Positions 22,403 to 32,845 of a DNA stretch of 64,000 nucleotides are shown piece by piece; within the stretch, counting starts at the first letter, position 1; each line of letters opens with the position of its first letter. The notes beneath the pieces were generated by a model. The model saw only the letters and a list, made by a program, of their open reading frames with translations. It was not told the DNA's origin and made no database searches. The stretch lies in assembly GCA_011037195.1 (NCBI GenBank), contig JAAEAF010009095.1:1-64000 (forward strand), given 5' to 3'. The translations under genes and the position numbers were made by a program. Source of the stretch: Triatoma infestans. Lineage: Eukaryota > Arthropoda > Insecta > Hemiptera > Reduviidae.

Positions 22403-22739
22403 CTAAAAATGTCCTAACAAGATTTTGAGAGCATAATTCGGGATCTGAATTATCATAATAGATTGCTCAAGAATTAGATAAGATCCGGGAGAAATCCTCA
22501 GCTTTACCATTCCACCTAAGAGTCTGGGTGATTCTTTCGTGCTTCTCACCGCTCTCCCCCACAAAACTAGAAAAGCTGCCATGACCACCCTGCACAGAAA
22601 CGTCAATCTCCAAGAGACAAGGAAGATGGTCCGAGGCTGACGGCAAGGAAAGGATTGAGAAGTCATTAAAGAAAAAATTTACTGCACTAGTATTAAGCCA
22701 AACAGTATCTACCACACTAGAAAGGAGTGGTTTCCACAC
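22403..22739 (-). pseudogene. LINE-A endonuclease C-terminus
   Basis: Minus-strand frame reads VDTVWLNTSAVNFFFNDFS and LPSASDHLPCLLEIDV. SDH followed by P is the end motif of apurinic-type LINE endonucleases, with His intact. Upstream catalytic blocks (the N and E motifs) are missing, because the sequence changes to the repeated 150-bp segment at 22733. Confidence 0.65.
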
Positions 22740-22872
22740 TTACCAAGTTAAAGGAAATCAAGGCATACAGAGTGGTATTACGCCATTTTTATCAGAGCAC
22801 TTTTTGTAGTAGTTACAAAAGAGGAAATAGAGCATTTGGACTTCCATGTTGGAGCAGTTTCCAAAATTTTAC
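22733..22872. repeat. 150-bp direct repeat, copy 2
   Basis: Second copy, about 2.0 kb from the first, with a few substitutions and small indels (for example GCACTTTTTGTAG against GCACTTCCTGTAG). It lies exactly where the endonuclease fragment ends, so a 3' LINE segment is joined to a 5' LINE segment in the same orientation. Confidence 0.9.
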
Positions 22873-22879
22873 ATCTTCA

Positions 22880-24745
22880 AACTAAAAGTACCATTACCAT
22901 TATTATTTTTAGATCTCGAACGTCAGTCCAACAAACCTGACATTTTCAAAATTACACATCTTCTACAGACTAAAATTAAAGTGGGAGAACCACATAAAAA
23001 AAACAGAAATGGTCCAGTGTAAACAGTGTCAAAAGACGGGCTTACAAAAGGGTAATGTGTAAAATGTGTCAAGATGTGTAAATAGAATCGATCTGAACAA
23101 AACTGAGGGTGTTCTCTATGTCTTGATAAACATTTCAGACATTGCAAAGGTCGTAACAGTGAGCGTGAAAGCGAACCAGTAAATATCTGAATCCTCCCGC
23201 ACCTGCCTCAATCACAACAGCATCAACACAAACATCAAGACCATCAACAGCAACAGCAACAATCAACGAGATGTCACATTATCTCCGACACCTCGCGGGG
23301 GCGACGCTGAGTCTGAACACATTCATTCCTGCTCCTCCTACTTCCCTAATATCACTATATAACTTGCTGCTTTCATCAATGAATTAAGGTCACTAAACCT
23401 CTCATCACCCTCCTTACGTGAGTAGTTACTGAACTCGTTCCTAGACTCACCCGATGATTCCTCCTATTCAACATTCTATTACCATTCTCCAATGGAATGC
23501 TAATGGACTGAACTCTCATAGGGAAGAACTGAATATATTTTTACATGACAGAAGAAAGGGCATAGTACTGATTACATAAAGTCACTTCAGAAGTATCTAT
23601 CATGTTGCACTATCAAGGACTACATTACATACAAAACCGACCATCCGGACGACAGTGCACATGGAGGTACAGGTATTATCATGAATAATTCACTTTCCCA
23701 TTGTCTTGTTCCTAGTAAGCTATCAGATTTTCTCCAATCTGCCATAATATGTTTGAATTCTCATCCATTCACTCTCAAATTCGCTGCTCCTTACAAATCT
23801 ATACTAATCAATAATTCCTTTCATTTTGTGAATCTTTCGGTTCTAAATACGTTTCAGGTGGAGGTTACAATGCAAAACAACCAAGATGGGGTTGTCGTGT
23901 GGCTAACCCTCGTGGACGTAGACTTCTCGATGCCCTTTCTAATACTAATTGTATATTTCTCTTTCTTCCTCCACCTACATACTGGTCGATATTTCCTTCA
24001 AAACTACCAGAGATATTCTTTACTTTTTCATCACCTCTCAAACTGATCTATACACTCAGTTATTTACAGAATAAACGATCTTTCGTGTGACCATATCTAT
24101 AGATACTAAACGTAAACCTACTCTGACTTCTGGCTTGACCACTTTGAGATTCTTTCAAAAAATACTAGCAGACAAAGTGGACTTGATTGGGCTCCTAAAA
24201 CAAGAGAACAAATTGACGATGCAGTCCATCACTTCATCTGCTTGGGAATCAACAATAGATAAATCAACTCAAACTTCTCATGAAATCAATCACCCTTTTC
24301 AGATAAGAACATTAATAGTCAGCAAATGTAGGACCAGATCTATCTAAATTTCGAGGGGACAGACATAACAACTACACAGGCTTATTCAAGACAGAAAACA
24401 AAACTCTTTAAACAGCAACAAGACGGATTCTTTCTTTTAAAGAAACACTATCCTCTTAAAGAATCACGTAAGGATGAAAACATATGGACAAAATTTGACG
24501 AAGAAAAGACATACTTGTTTGCAAAAATGCTTACTACAATTTTTAAATCTTATGCAGATATCACGAATCTTAATGATTCACCAAGTATTACGAGACCTTT
24601 CTATTCCTCTTGAATTTTCTTCTCCTTTGAAGTTTGTAAACTTTTTCCTCCAAAACAAAAAAACTCCTAGCTTCGATTCAAAAACATCAAAAAACTTTAC
24701 CTACCTCCTCCAAAAAAAAACTATAGTCTTCTTTACTTGTATATA
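22880..24745 (+). mobile_element. LINE-B copy 3, 5' part (Gag, endonuclease, RT start)
   Basis: Jockey-clade LINE in plus orientation. Gag zinc-knuckle remnant at 22885-23190 (KTEMVQCKQCQKTG; CSLCLDKHFRHCKG), then a Gln/His-rich stretch at 23208-23265, endonuclease from 23464 (ITILQWNANGLNSHREELNI) to about 24090 (VANPRGRRLLDALS, PPPTYWSIFP) and the RT entry region to 24743. The mariner splits it between 24745 and 26055. The remaining RT continues to about 26720. Many frameshifts and stops. Confidence 0.8.
22955..23290 (+). pseudogene. LINE-B Gag zinc-knuckle and Gln-rich region
   Basis: Frames shift, but Cys-rich words typical of Jockey Gag are visible: MVQCKQCQKTG, where the expected His of the first knuckle is Leu, and CSLCLDKHFRHCKG. 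A run of Gln and His codons follows (QQHQHKHQDHQQQQQQ). In Jockey elements this protein binds the element RNA. No start codon or full domain remains. Confidence 0.6.
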
Positions 24746-26056
24746 CGAGGTGTGTAAATTAAGTAATGAGACTGATTTTCTAGTTTTCGATCTGGCAACA
24801 CTGGAGACGCGGCGCATGCGTGGTAGGGCAAGTAAACATCTGAAACACGTTCAGTGCAAATTTGAAAATGCTAGAGTTGTTGCACTGTCCGTAGTGACTT
24901 TTTTTGTGAGCAAGGTTTTTTCAGTGCGTTTTAAAAACGAGTGACATCAATTACGAGCAACGTTGTGCTATCAGGTTTTGCTTCAGACTTGGGCACAGTG
25001 CAACGGAAACGTTTGAAAAACTGTGCCAGGCCTAGGGAGACAATGTTTTGTCGAGAGCACAGGTTTTTAGGTGGTTTAAGTCGTTTGCAGAAGGAAGGGA
25101 ATCAATTGAAGATGAGCCTCGCAGCGGAAGGCCTTCATCTTCAAGAACCGACGAAAATGTTGGCAGAATCCGCGATCTCGTGCGTTCAGATCGTCGTTTG
25201 ACAGTCCGAATGATCGGCGAAGAGTTGAATTTGACTCACACAACCGTTCATCAAATTTTGACTAATGAATTGGGGATGAGAAAAATTTGTGCAAAAATTG
25301 TTCCGAAAATCACAAGAGCAAAAAGACATCAGAAAGGAAAGGAGCCTTGACTTTTTGGGAGCAATTGAAAACGATCCCAATTTTTTGGAACGTGTTATTT
25401 CAGGAGACGAGTCTTGGGTGTATGAGAATGACCCAGAAACTAAGCGTCAGAGCATGCAGTGGCACACTTCAACCTCTCCAAGGCCAAAAAAAGCAATAAT
25501 GAGCAAGTCAAAAATCAAATGCATGCTGATTTGCTTTTTTGATAGCCAAGGAATCGTTCACAAAGAATTTGTGCCTCAATGCCAAATGGTAAACCAACAT
25601 TTTTACCGAGAAGTTCTTGAGAGACTTCGAAAAGAGTCATGCGTGTGAGACCAAACATCAAAAACAAGTGGGTGTTGCATCACGACAATGCTCCGTGTCA
25701 CACCGCGATTTCTATTAATGAGTATTTGGCCAGTAATAACATTCCTGTGGCTCCTCAGCCTCCTTATTCATCCGACTTGAGTCCATGTGCCTTTTTTTTT
25801 GTTCCCCAAATTGAAAAATCACCTCAAGGGACGTCATTTTGGAACAGTGGAGAATATTCAAACAGCCTAACCGACCAACTGAAGTCTATTCCAGTATCCG
25901 AGTTCCAGCACTGCTATGACGAATGGAAGAATCGTCTTCAGCGTTGTGTGGCTTCCCAAGGTAGTTTCTTTGAAGGGAACAATGTTGAATTGTAATTTTA
26001 TTTGAATAAAAAAAAGATAAAAAATCAGTCTCATTACTTAATTTACACACCTCGTA
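24744..26056 (+). mobile_element. mariner transposon with perfect 34-bp inverted ends, inserted in LINE-B
   Basis: The element proper is 24746-26054 (1309 bp), flanked by TA on both sides (24744-24745, 26055-26056), the mariner target duplication. The inverted ends, 24746-24779 and 26021-26054, begin CGAGGTGTGTAAATTAAGTA and are identical over 34 bp. The length fits the 1.3 kb norm. It interrupts the LINE-B RT between the FFT-CIY part and the RTTYFP part. The ends are perfect while the gene is ruined, so the copy could in principle still be moved by a transposase supplied elsewhere; that is inference. Confidence 0.96.
24943..25995 (+). pseudogene. mariner transposase pseudogene (DD34D family)
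   Basis: The family cuts and pastes the element through a paired HTH N-terminus and a DD34D catalytic core. Frame 1 from 24943 (YEQRCAIRFCFRLGHSATET) meets TAG at 25033, then reads SRAQVFRWFKSFAEGRESIE and SGRPSSS, the HTH region. It shifts to frame 2 near 25300-25320 (SGDESWVYENDPETK, first Asp at 25406) and back near 25630 (WVLHHDNAPCH, second Asp at 25684). A one-base slip in poly-T at about 25792-25801 and another near 25870 follow; the last frame ends NNVEL at TAA 25993. The third catalytic Asp, 34 residues after the second, is Ala (GCC, 25789-25791). The initiating ATG is also lost. Confidence 0.93.
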
Positions 26057-26720
26057 TAACCCGAACTACCTACTTCCCTATCCATTGGAAAGTTTCCATG
26101 TAATGATTCATAAACCCAAGAAATCTCATCACTTAATAACTTCAGATAGTCCTATAAGCCTTCTTCTATTAATGGGAAAGATATTAGAATAGCTTTTTCT
26201 TAAAAGCATTAATCCTATTCTTGATTCTTAAAAAACATCCTTTCTCACCATATTTTCGGTTACCGCAGCTTTCATTCTAGTATTCATCAATGCCATCGTT
26301 GAATAGACCGTTTTTGCTTCTTCCCCAAAACGAAAGCAATATTTTGCTTTGGTGCCTTTCTCGACGTTGCATTTGTTTAGGTTTGGGCATCCGGATTTAT
26401 TGTGGAAACTTAAAATTATTCTATCTCACACCTACTATTTAATTCTTATCATTATTATGTCATTTCCTATCTTTCTAATTGTTATTAGCGTGTAAGTCAC
26501 GAAACGGAAAACTTCTTTTTTCATTCCTTGAAAGCTTTTCGGGGTTCTTCGGAATTTCTCTTTTTTTTGTACACATTTCAGAACTTCCAATAAAACCTCA
26601 AGCCACAAACTTCACTTCACTGTTAGGCAGACAACAAACTATCCTCTCATTCTCATTCTGAACCACTTCAATCAACTCACTTCTTACAACAACATCTAAA
26701 TTCTCTTGGAAATTTGTTTC
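26057..26720 (+). pseudogene. LINE-B copy 3, RT remainder after mariner
   Basis: Continues the interrupted LINE: CGAACTACCTACTTCCC (RTTYFP block), SLLLLMGKIL, then at about 26330-26400 a motif A remnant (FGAFLDVAF, with VWASGFIVET), and at about 26520-26690 a motif B to C remnant (GVLRNFSFF; ISELPIKPQATNFTSLLG; TTILSF-like). The FADD box itself is not readable. Heavily decayed; the 3' end is lost near 26720. Confidence 0.65.
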
Positions 26721-27949
26721 TTAGGTGCTTATTGACGTCACCCTCTCGAAATCATTTCTTGAATTTCATGTTTCAGTGGTTTGTAAGTAAAAATTTGTTG
26801 AGGACAAAAAAAAATGTCTATCAGATTGATTGGCAAACGTTTTGATTTTAATATGGAGCAAAACCAGTTTTTGAATGACGCTTTTAAATGAGATCTAATT
26901 AATTTAGTTAGCGATGTGAAAAATTAGTATTCAAGTCCGCTTTTTTCCCCCTCCCTTTTTTTTTAATTAATTTCTTAAAATGATTGTTATTCACTGCTTA
27001 ACTGGGTCTTCTTAATTGGTTATTAAATGAAAAGATTGAGACAGAAAAAAATTGGTTAGATTAAGTTTGCAAATAGTGAAGTTGGGTCTAGTGGTAAGAT
27101 AATTTTGAAATTAACATACAAAGAGTTGTTAATTGGTGAGGTAGAGTGAGTGCATGTAGCTGGCCATCCGTGTAACACTCCTGATAGTAAGATAAACACC
27201 GCACAACGGATATTTATATATAAGTGAGAGAGAGAGAGAGAGAGAAAGATAAAAGAGAGTAGTTTTATAAAATATATAAGATAAGGATGTAATTACATAC
27301 AGCAACCGGTGGAAAAGAGTGAAAAGGGGTCGTCTTGACATCATTTACCACCACACTAATATTTACTTCTAAACACAACACATATTACTCCTTGTTCTAT
27401 TTACCTGCAGCATTTAACTTTGTTTTCCATAACACTTTAAAAAAAAAAGAAAAAAAGAAGCAAAACAATGCAATCTTAAAATGTTGTACCTTTCTCATTT
27501 ACACATATGTAAATTGTATGTCTGCGCAACTTTAAGAGGATCTAATTTACGTTTTCTATATACTCTTGAATAATCCCTCGTAAAAATATTGCATAATGAT
27601 GGAGTTTTGCATTAATTGTTATCAATTTTCATAATTAATTGTATTTTTATTCATAATTATTAGGTATGGCCGGAAGTCACGATTTATTCTCTTTGTCAAT
27701 ATCAACCAGTTATTTGGACTGTGAAAGGCGATTAACTTGAATCCTTGCATCAGATTTAAGAAAGCAATACAAAGGGCTACTATCTAGGGGATACTGGACA
27801 CAAATTGGGAGACTCAATAGAGAACAGCGTTTCATTAGAAGTCAATTAAATTGCACTAGAAATATTTTGACCCAGCAAGGATTTTAATCTCTATCGTATA
27901 TAGTCAATCAAGATTAAATTCCTTAGAAACCTTGTCTTTTTTTTTATTG
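26721..27949. other. AT-rich spacer with (GA)n
   Basis: A (GA)n microsatellite at 27226-27246 and a poly-A/G stretch at 27438-27460. No gene or element recognised. Confidence 0.45.
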
Positions 27950-28700
27950 GTTTTTATTTATATTTACAACTGTAAAAATACACTGCAACAAGTAAATATG
28001 TTAAATGGCAACTTCTTAAATAACAGGAATGTAGATTGGAGGAGACATCCAGCGATGGCCGTCCACTACATGAATTATTTATTCTATAAGGTGGTCACCA
28101 TCTTCTCCGTGGATTGTCGGGAATGGTGTTTAAAGAATGCTGGTGAATTAAAGGATTACGATGAGCAGTTGTGGATGAATGGAATTTAAGGAAACTAGTT
28201 TTGGCCAGATGGTTAACGAAAGGAAAGTTTAGATCAGTATGGATAGTGAGGTTAGCAACATAGTAGGGTGCATTGACAATTTTTCGAAGGATTTTTGATT
28301 GAAATGAATGGATACGGGGGGAATTGGAACGCTTGGTTGTTCCCCATATTTCTAAGCCATATGACCATATAGGTCTCAGTAGTAGTGGGTAGAGAAGTCT
28401 TTTATTTTGTAATGTCAGTTTGGATCGTGTGTCTAGTAGTCTTGAGAGTTGTCTGAATCGTCTATTTAGTTCAAGTCGTTTGAGTCTAGTGTGGGGATTC
28501 CAAGTAAGTCTTTTGTCTAGCTGGAAACCCAGGTAAGTGCACTATTTACGGGAGAGATATGAGTGTGGTTAATGAGGATCGGTGGAAGGATTTTTCTACC
28601 CAGTGTAAATACGATATATTTACTTTTTTGTGCGTTAACTTTTATCTTCCATTTTAAGTGCCAAGAATCCAGTTGAATGATATATTCTAGAAACCTTGTC
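27950..28700 (-). pseudogene. LINE-B copy, 3' end (post-RT region)
   Basis: Minus-strand fragment of the Jockey-type LINE. From about 28690 it reads QLDSWHLKWKIKVNAQKSKY, then LPPILINHTHISP, SSWTKDLLGIP, the basic block around LNRRFRQL in shifted frames, PIWSYGLE-like and FQSKILRKIVNAPYYV-like blocks, ending near 28190. The 3' UTR to about 27950 contains TTTACAACTGTAAAAATACA and CAACAAGTAAATATG on the plus strand, words shared with the copy at 36120-36720. The catalytic RT is absent (5' truncation). Confidence 0.7.
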
Positions 28701-29898
28701 GACGCTCTGTCTGAGCACTAAATTATATTTTCCAAGTAAAACTTGAATATAAGACATTATACTCTATCAGCTGAAATGTCTTGGACAAAACAAATCATAA
28801 TTATTCTATTTACGTATAAGTGAAGTTGCAAAGGCATATATCCTCTACACACTTTATTCCGACATCCTCCTCGTTTTCCGCAAAAAACATACAACCTTCT
28901 ATAGACGATACTTATATAATATTCTGGAATCTCGACAACTTTTGAATGGGATGCATTAAACTAAGGAGTAAATCAAGGTGTGTCTGTGAGTGTGGTGAAA
29001 AAAAACTATTTAATAAAGGAAAGTTGCATGCAAAATTATATAAACGGGTATAGCTTAAGCTATGTGTGTGTGCGTAAATACATTTGGAGGTCCTCTTAGG
29101 ACGATAATATGTTTTTAGCGAATACTCGTTCATGCATATACGTACGTACGTACGTTTGTATCTATTATATGTTTGTAAGTATGTACTCGTATGTATGATG
29201 TTGTGTGTGTTTGTATGTGAACGAACTATTTCAAAAAGAAAACCGTGGTAAGCAGAAACTTGATATGTCGTTCAGGTACACCATCGAAACCGACGAGTTG
29301 GCACGAAGTTTTGGTCAGAATCCTCAATCAGAAATACGATTTTACTCAATATTTTTTCATTTACTCTGCCTCAATTTTTTCCTCAAAACCAGTTCCAATG
29401 GTTATCTGCGAAGTTTGTGTATTATCCATAAATAAAAAAGTTCTGAAGTAACGGTAATCTCAGGTATCCCTCTAGAGCGCCATTCAAATTATTGTTCGGT
29501 TCAGTTAACCATAGAAGGCAATAACAAATATTTACAAAAAGTTAAAGAAAATCCGTTGTAACTGAAATTAGAATTTACTGTTTTTTTTTCTTATATAGGG
29601 AATTGCGACCAAAAGAGGTATATTGTACCATTATCCATTATAGGATGAGATATCTCAACCTACAGTCTCTTCAGATTAATTTGCCTAAGGAATCCAAGAA
29701 TCTGGCAATGTCATAAGGAGGATATATCCTCCTCCAGCTTTTGGTAGGCGCTCAGACTTGTAAATCATTTTGGATGGTGCAATCGTTATCCGTTAAAAGG
29801 TGATTGATGTTTCCTCCATCTCCTCTTAGAATCTGGAGATGCTATCACTCAGCAGGCCTTCATGAGGCATTCAAGTTTGAGCTTCCCTTGATTTATAA
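28701..29898. other. Unassigned, with ACGT repeat and an 18-bp palindrome
   Basis: (ACGT)n at about 29138-29153. A perfect 18-bp palindrome AGGAGGATATATCCTCCT lies at 29716-29733. Open frames around 29205-29450 show no domain. Nothing else supported. Confidence 0.4.
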
Positions 29899-30103
29899 GC
29901 GGCCAATAATATTGTCAATATTGACGATATAAGCATCACTACTCGTGCAAACCGGTCTCAATACTTCATTACCTTTACACGATCAATATTACTGTCAGTA
30001 TTTTTTTCAATAACTTTACTTAGTACTTACTACTTCTGCCACTAGGAGAGTGAATCTACGTGGTTTTACTCGGTTTTTTGCTGGATTTTTTCCCTTCCAA
30101 AAA

Positions 30104-30560
30104 ATGAATAATCGTACAAAAGCTTGCGTAGCTATTATTTTGGCGTTTGGCACTATTCGTCAAGTGAAACGCAAACACTGGGATGAAAAAAATGGTTGAT
30201 GAAGAGAAATGAATATTCTCATTTAGTACTTTTGAAGGAAATCGGGCCTCTGTGATGTTGAAGATTTCCAGAACTACTTTCGAATGGATGTACCTACCTT
30301 TAACAAACTGTTACAGATGATTGAATCATTTTTGAAAAGACAGGACAGAAATATGAAATATGAGAGAAAGTATAAGTGTTAGGGAAAGATTAGCCTTAAC
30401 CCTGAGGTACTTGGCCACAGCAAGAAATTTGGAAGACTTGAAGTTTTCAGTCATAATGTCCCCAACAACTATCAGCAAAGCTGTAATAGAAACCTGTGAA
30501 AGCTTTATATTTGTCCTACAAGACTTTGAAAAAATTACAATCACCTTTAAAAAATGTATG
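30104..30560 (+). pseudogene. Harbinger transposase, N-terminal half
   Basis: ATG at 30104 opens MNNRTKACVAIILAF and KRKHWDEK. After frameshifts near 30190 and 30255 it reads WLMKRNEYSHLVLLKEIG, then VEDFQNYFRMDVPTFNKLLQ and FLKRQDRN. Another shift gives RESISVRERLALTLRYLATA and MSPTTISKAVIETCESF, the HTH-like block that precedes the DDE nuclease in HARBI1-type proteins. Coding stops near 30560 in a duplicated segment. The DDE catalytic domain is absent, so it is inactive. Confidence 0.85.
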
Positions 30561-30758
30561 ACTGAAGTTTTATTTTAATACACAAATCTTTCCCAAGAAC
30601 CCCCACTGGATCGTGTTTTGAACTGAACTGTAATGAAGGGACTATTTAATTGACTATATGAAATGTATGTTAATCAGAAAAATAAGATTAAAAAATTACA
30701 ATCATCTTTAAAAAATGAATGATTGAAGTTTTATTTTAATACACAAATCTTTCCAAAG
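30531..30758 (+). repeat. Direct repeat of about 66 bp, 161 bp apart
   Basis: 30531-30597 and 30692-30758 match with a few substitutions: AAAATTACAATCACCTTTAA against AAAATTACAATCATCTTTAA, then GAAGTTTTATTTTAATACAC in both. It sits where the Harbinger coding sequence breaks off, so a local duplication accompanied or followed the loss of the catalytic domain. Confidence 0.9.
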
Positions 30759-31043
30759 TACCTTTGTAAGGTATTGTATCACTGTTGTTGAGGTTAGTTT
30801 CAACGTTGTATAAAACTACTAAACTGAGTATTGATGGAAATATTGGCGCCGCCCCTACACGGTCAATATTATTGTCAATATCCCCTCCAATTCTCAGTAT
30901 TGATACACGAAAATCAGAAAATCCCGATTTCATCAATACTCTTATCAATACCGACCGTCAATACAATTTTTTCATCTTAGACGGTCAATATTATTGTCAA
31001 TACGCTAAGGTATTGTCAATATTATTGACCATGTAGAGGCCGC

Positions 31044-31935
31044 TTTAGTTTTTGAGATATTCTGTTAAAACACGCACGCACAGACACACATACACACACA
31101 GAGAAAAACAGGCCATTCAGTAAAAACAATGTTTTCTTACTCAGGGGGCCTCCAAATGATCGCCATACATCCTCTTATCTGTCATACTTAGTTTATGGCT
31201 GGATTGCGCTTACTAATGCCATATAAAAAAAATCCTGTGAGTGTTTCACATCATATTTTTTTAAAATACAGTTCAACAGAAGATGGAAGCCAAAAAACAA
31301 ACACTAATCAATAACATTACCAAAGTTTTTGAAGCTATGCACACCAGAAACTCCGTCAGATCAGTATTTTTGAGTTTTTCACAATTAAACTTTGTTTTTC
31401 CTACAATTTAAAACAAAAACAGGATTTTTACACAATAAAATACTTCCTCTATTTAATATAAGGAAGTAATAAAGATACAACGATAAAGAACTGGAATTAT
31501 GTTCAAATTAAGCCTAATTTAATATTATAATCAACTTTTCTGAATAAATATTCCAAATTAATGTGCAATACATCATTACTATAAAATGATTTATACTTAA
31601 CAATAGGTAATATATTAAACTTACTTTGAAGTTTGGTTTGGTTTGTTAAGGTGTTATGAAAATTTATTTCCTTCTTAAGAAGAAAATATGAATATTATAA
31701 AAGAATTAATTTATAAAATGAAGTCATTAATTTAAAGTAAAATATGCATATATATTTTTTTTTTACATAAAAAGAAACGTGTGATGAATGTATGTATAGT
31801 GGGATAGGCTTTATAAGAATGAGAGCTGTGCGTCGAATTATATCAGTTTATTTCCCCTTCAAAACAACATTTGGAATGAATGTTACTTTATTACTTTTTA
31901 GAAATGTATAACGTAAATTTTTATTTTCATTTTTT
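31044..31935. other. AT-rich spacer; CA tract and TE-C-like terminus
   Basis: CA-rich DNA at 31068-31102. TGTGAGTGTTTCACATCATA near 31236-31255 resembles the left terminus of TE-C in reverse. No gene. Confidence 0.4.
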
Positions 31936-32845
31936 TACTTTCTCTTACTCCTAGTAAGAGGAAGTATTGTAATCGTGTCAAATTTTCGATATCGAGTTTT
32001 CACCGGAAATATCCGTTTTGAGGTCCCCTGAGTCCAAAAAGTGGTTTTTAGCAAATNNNNNNNNNNNNNNNNNNNNNNNNNNNNNNNNNNNNNNNNNNNN
32101 NNNNNNNNNNNNNNNNNNNNNNNNNNNNNNNNNNNNNNNNNNNNNNNNNNNNNNNNNNNNNNNNNNNNNNNNNNNNNNNNNNNNNNNNNNNNNNNNNNNN
32201 NNNNNNNNNNNNNNNNNNNNNNNNNNNNNNNNNNNNNNNNNNNNNNNNNNNNNNNNNNNNNNNNNNNNNNNNNNNNNNNNNNNACTTCTGGGGGGGGGGG
32301 GGGGTTAGGTTTTCATCTTAACTGCTGTTTCAGTATATTAGACAATTCTGTCATCTAAATAATGTTAATTAGAATTAAATATGTTGTTGAAATTCCGAGT
32401 TTGAAAAAAAATAGATAACCGGAAGTGCGTTTTTACTGAAATATAATTTCCAGTTTTCTGGTATTTTCTCGAAATGGCTCCAACGATTTTCTTTAAACCA
32501 GCGTTGTTAACTATACATATAAAGAGCTACAACTTTTATTTGAAACTTTTCCCCTGATAAATTCATTTAAGGGGACTTTTGGGGGAGGGGGGTTATGTTT
32601 TTCTTTAAAATGCTATCACAGTTGATTATACAATTCTGTCATCCAAATTGAAATAACTAGAAATTAATATATGACCCAAATTCCGAGTTTCAAGGAAATT
32701 AGTAAACCGGACAGTTTTACTGGACAGTGTTTTCACTTTTCGACGAATTTCATTAAATTTGGTACACTAACTATAAATTTTGTCAATTATAATTTTGAGT
32801 ACTGGATAAGAGAAAGTTGTGTGAGTGTTTTCACACCAGATTTTT
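31936..32845 (-). mobile_element. TE-C copy containing the assembly gap
   Basis: Reverse-oriented TE-C. It begins with ACTTTCTCTTACTCCTAGTA at 31937, includes TTTCGATATCGAGTTTTCAC, AGTCCAAAAAGTGGTTTTTA, then Ns (32057-32283). It resumes with a G-run and the two internal repeats (GAAGTGCGTTTTTACTG; AAAGAGCTACAACTTTTATT; GACTTTTGGGGGAGGGG) and ends AGAGAAAGTTGTGTGAGTGT, followed by CACACCAGATTTTTT. Both termini are visible. Confidence 0.85.
32057..32283. other. Assembly gap (227 N)
   Basis: Unsequenced bases inside TE-C, replacing the CA-microsatellite region and followed by a run of G. By comparison with the copy at 41.4-42.4 kb, the gap hides the CA tract and the block next to it. Confidence 0.98.

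Larger units (their letters stand above)
20660..22730 (-). mobile_element. LINE-A copy spanning endonuclease end to post-RT, minus strand
   Basis: Read on the minus strand: endonuclease C-terminus (22730-22470), linker with stops (22470-21800), RT motif A (about 21634-21530), motif C (about 21280), motif E (about 21062) and thumb (to 20720). The order matches a normal LINE, but the coding frame shifts repeatedly. Both of its edges carry copies of the same 150-bp segment (20722-20872 and 22733-22872). It abuts LINE-B copy 3 at about 22880. Confidence 0.8.
29899..31043 (+). mobile_element. PIF/Harbinger DNA transposon remnant
   Basis: Ends GCGGCC (29899-29904) and GGCCGC (31038-31043) are inverted, with AATAATATTGTCAATATTGA inside the left end and TATTGTCAATATTATTGACC inside the right end. 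The word GTCAATATTATTGTCAAT or its complement recurs near 29966 (degenerate), 30858, 30982 and 31010-31030, as subterminal repeats. A transposase N-terminal remnant lies at 30104-30560. A clear 3-bp TWA duplication is not visible (TAA on the left, TTT on the right). The catalytic half of the transposase has been lost. Confidence 0.75.

Noticed and set aside
25186..25380. Minus-strand frame inside mariner
   Set aside because: Shadow of the transposase reading on the plus strand.
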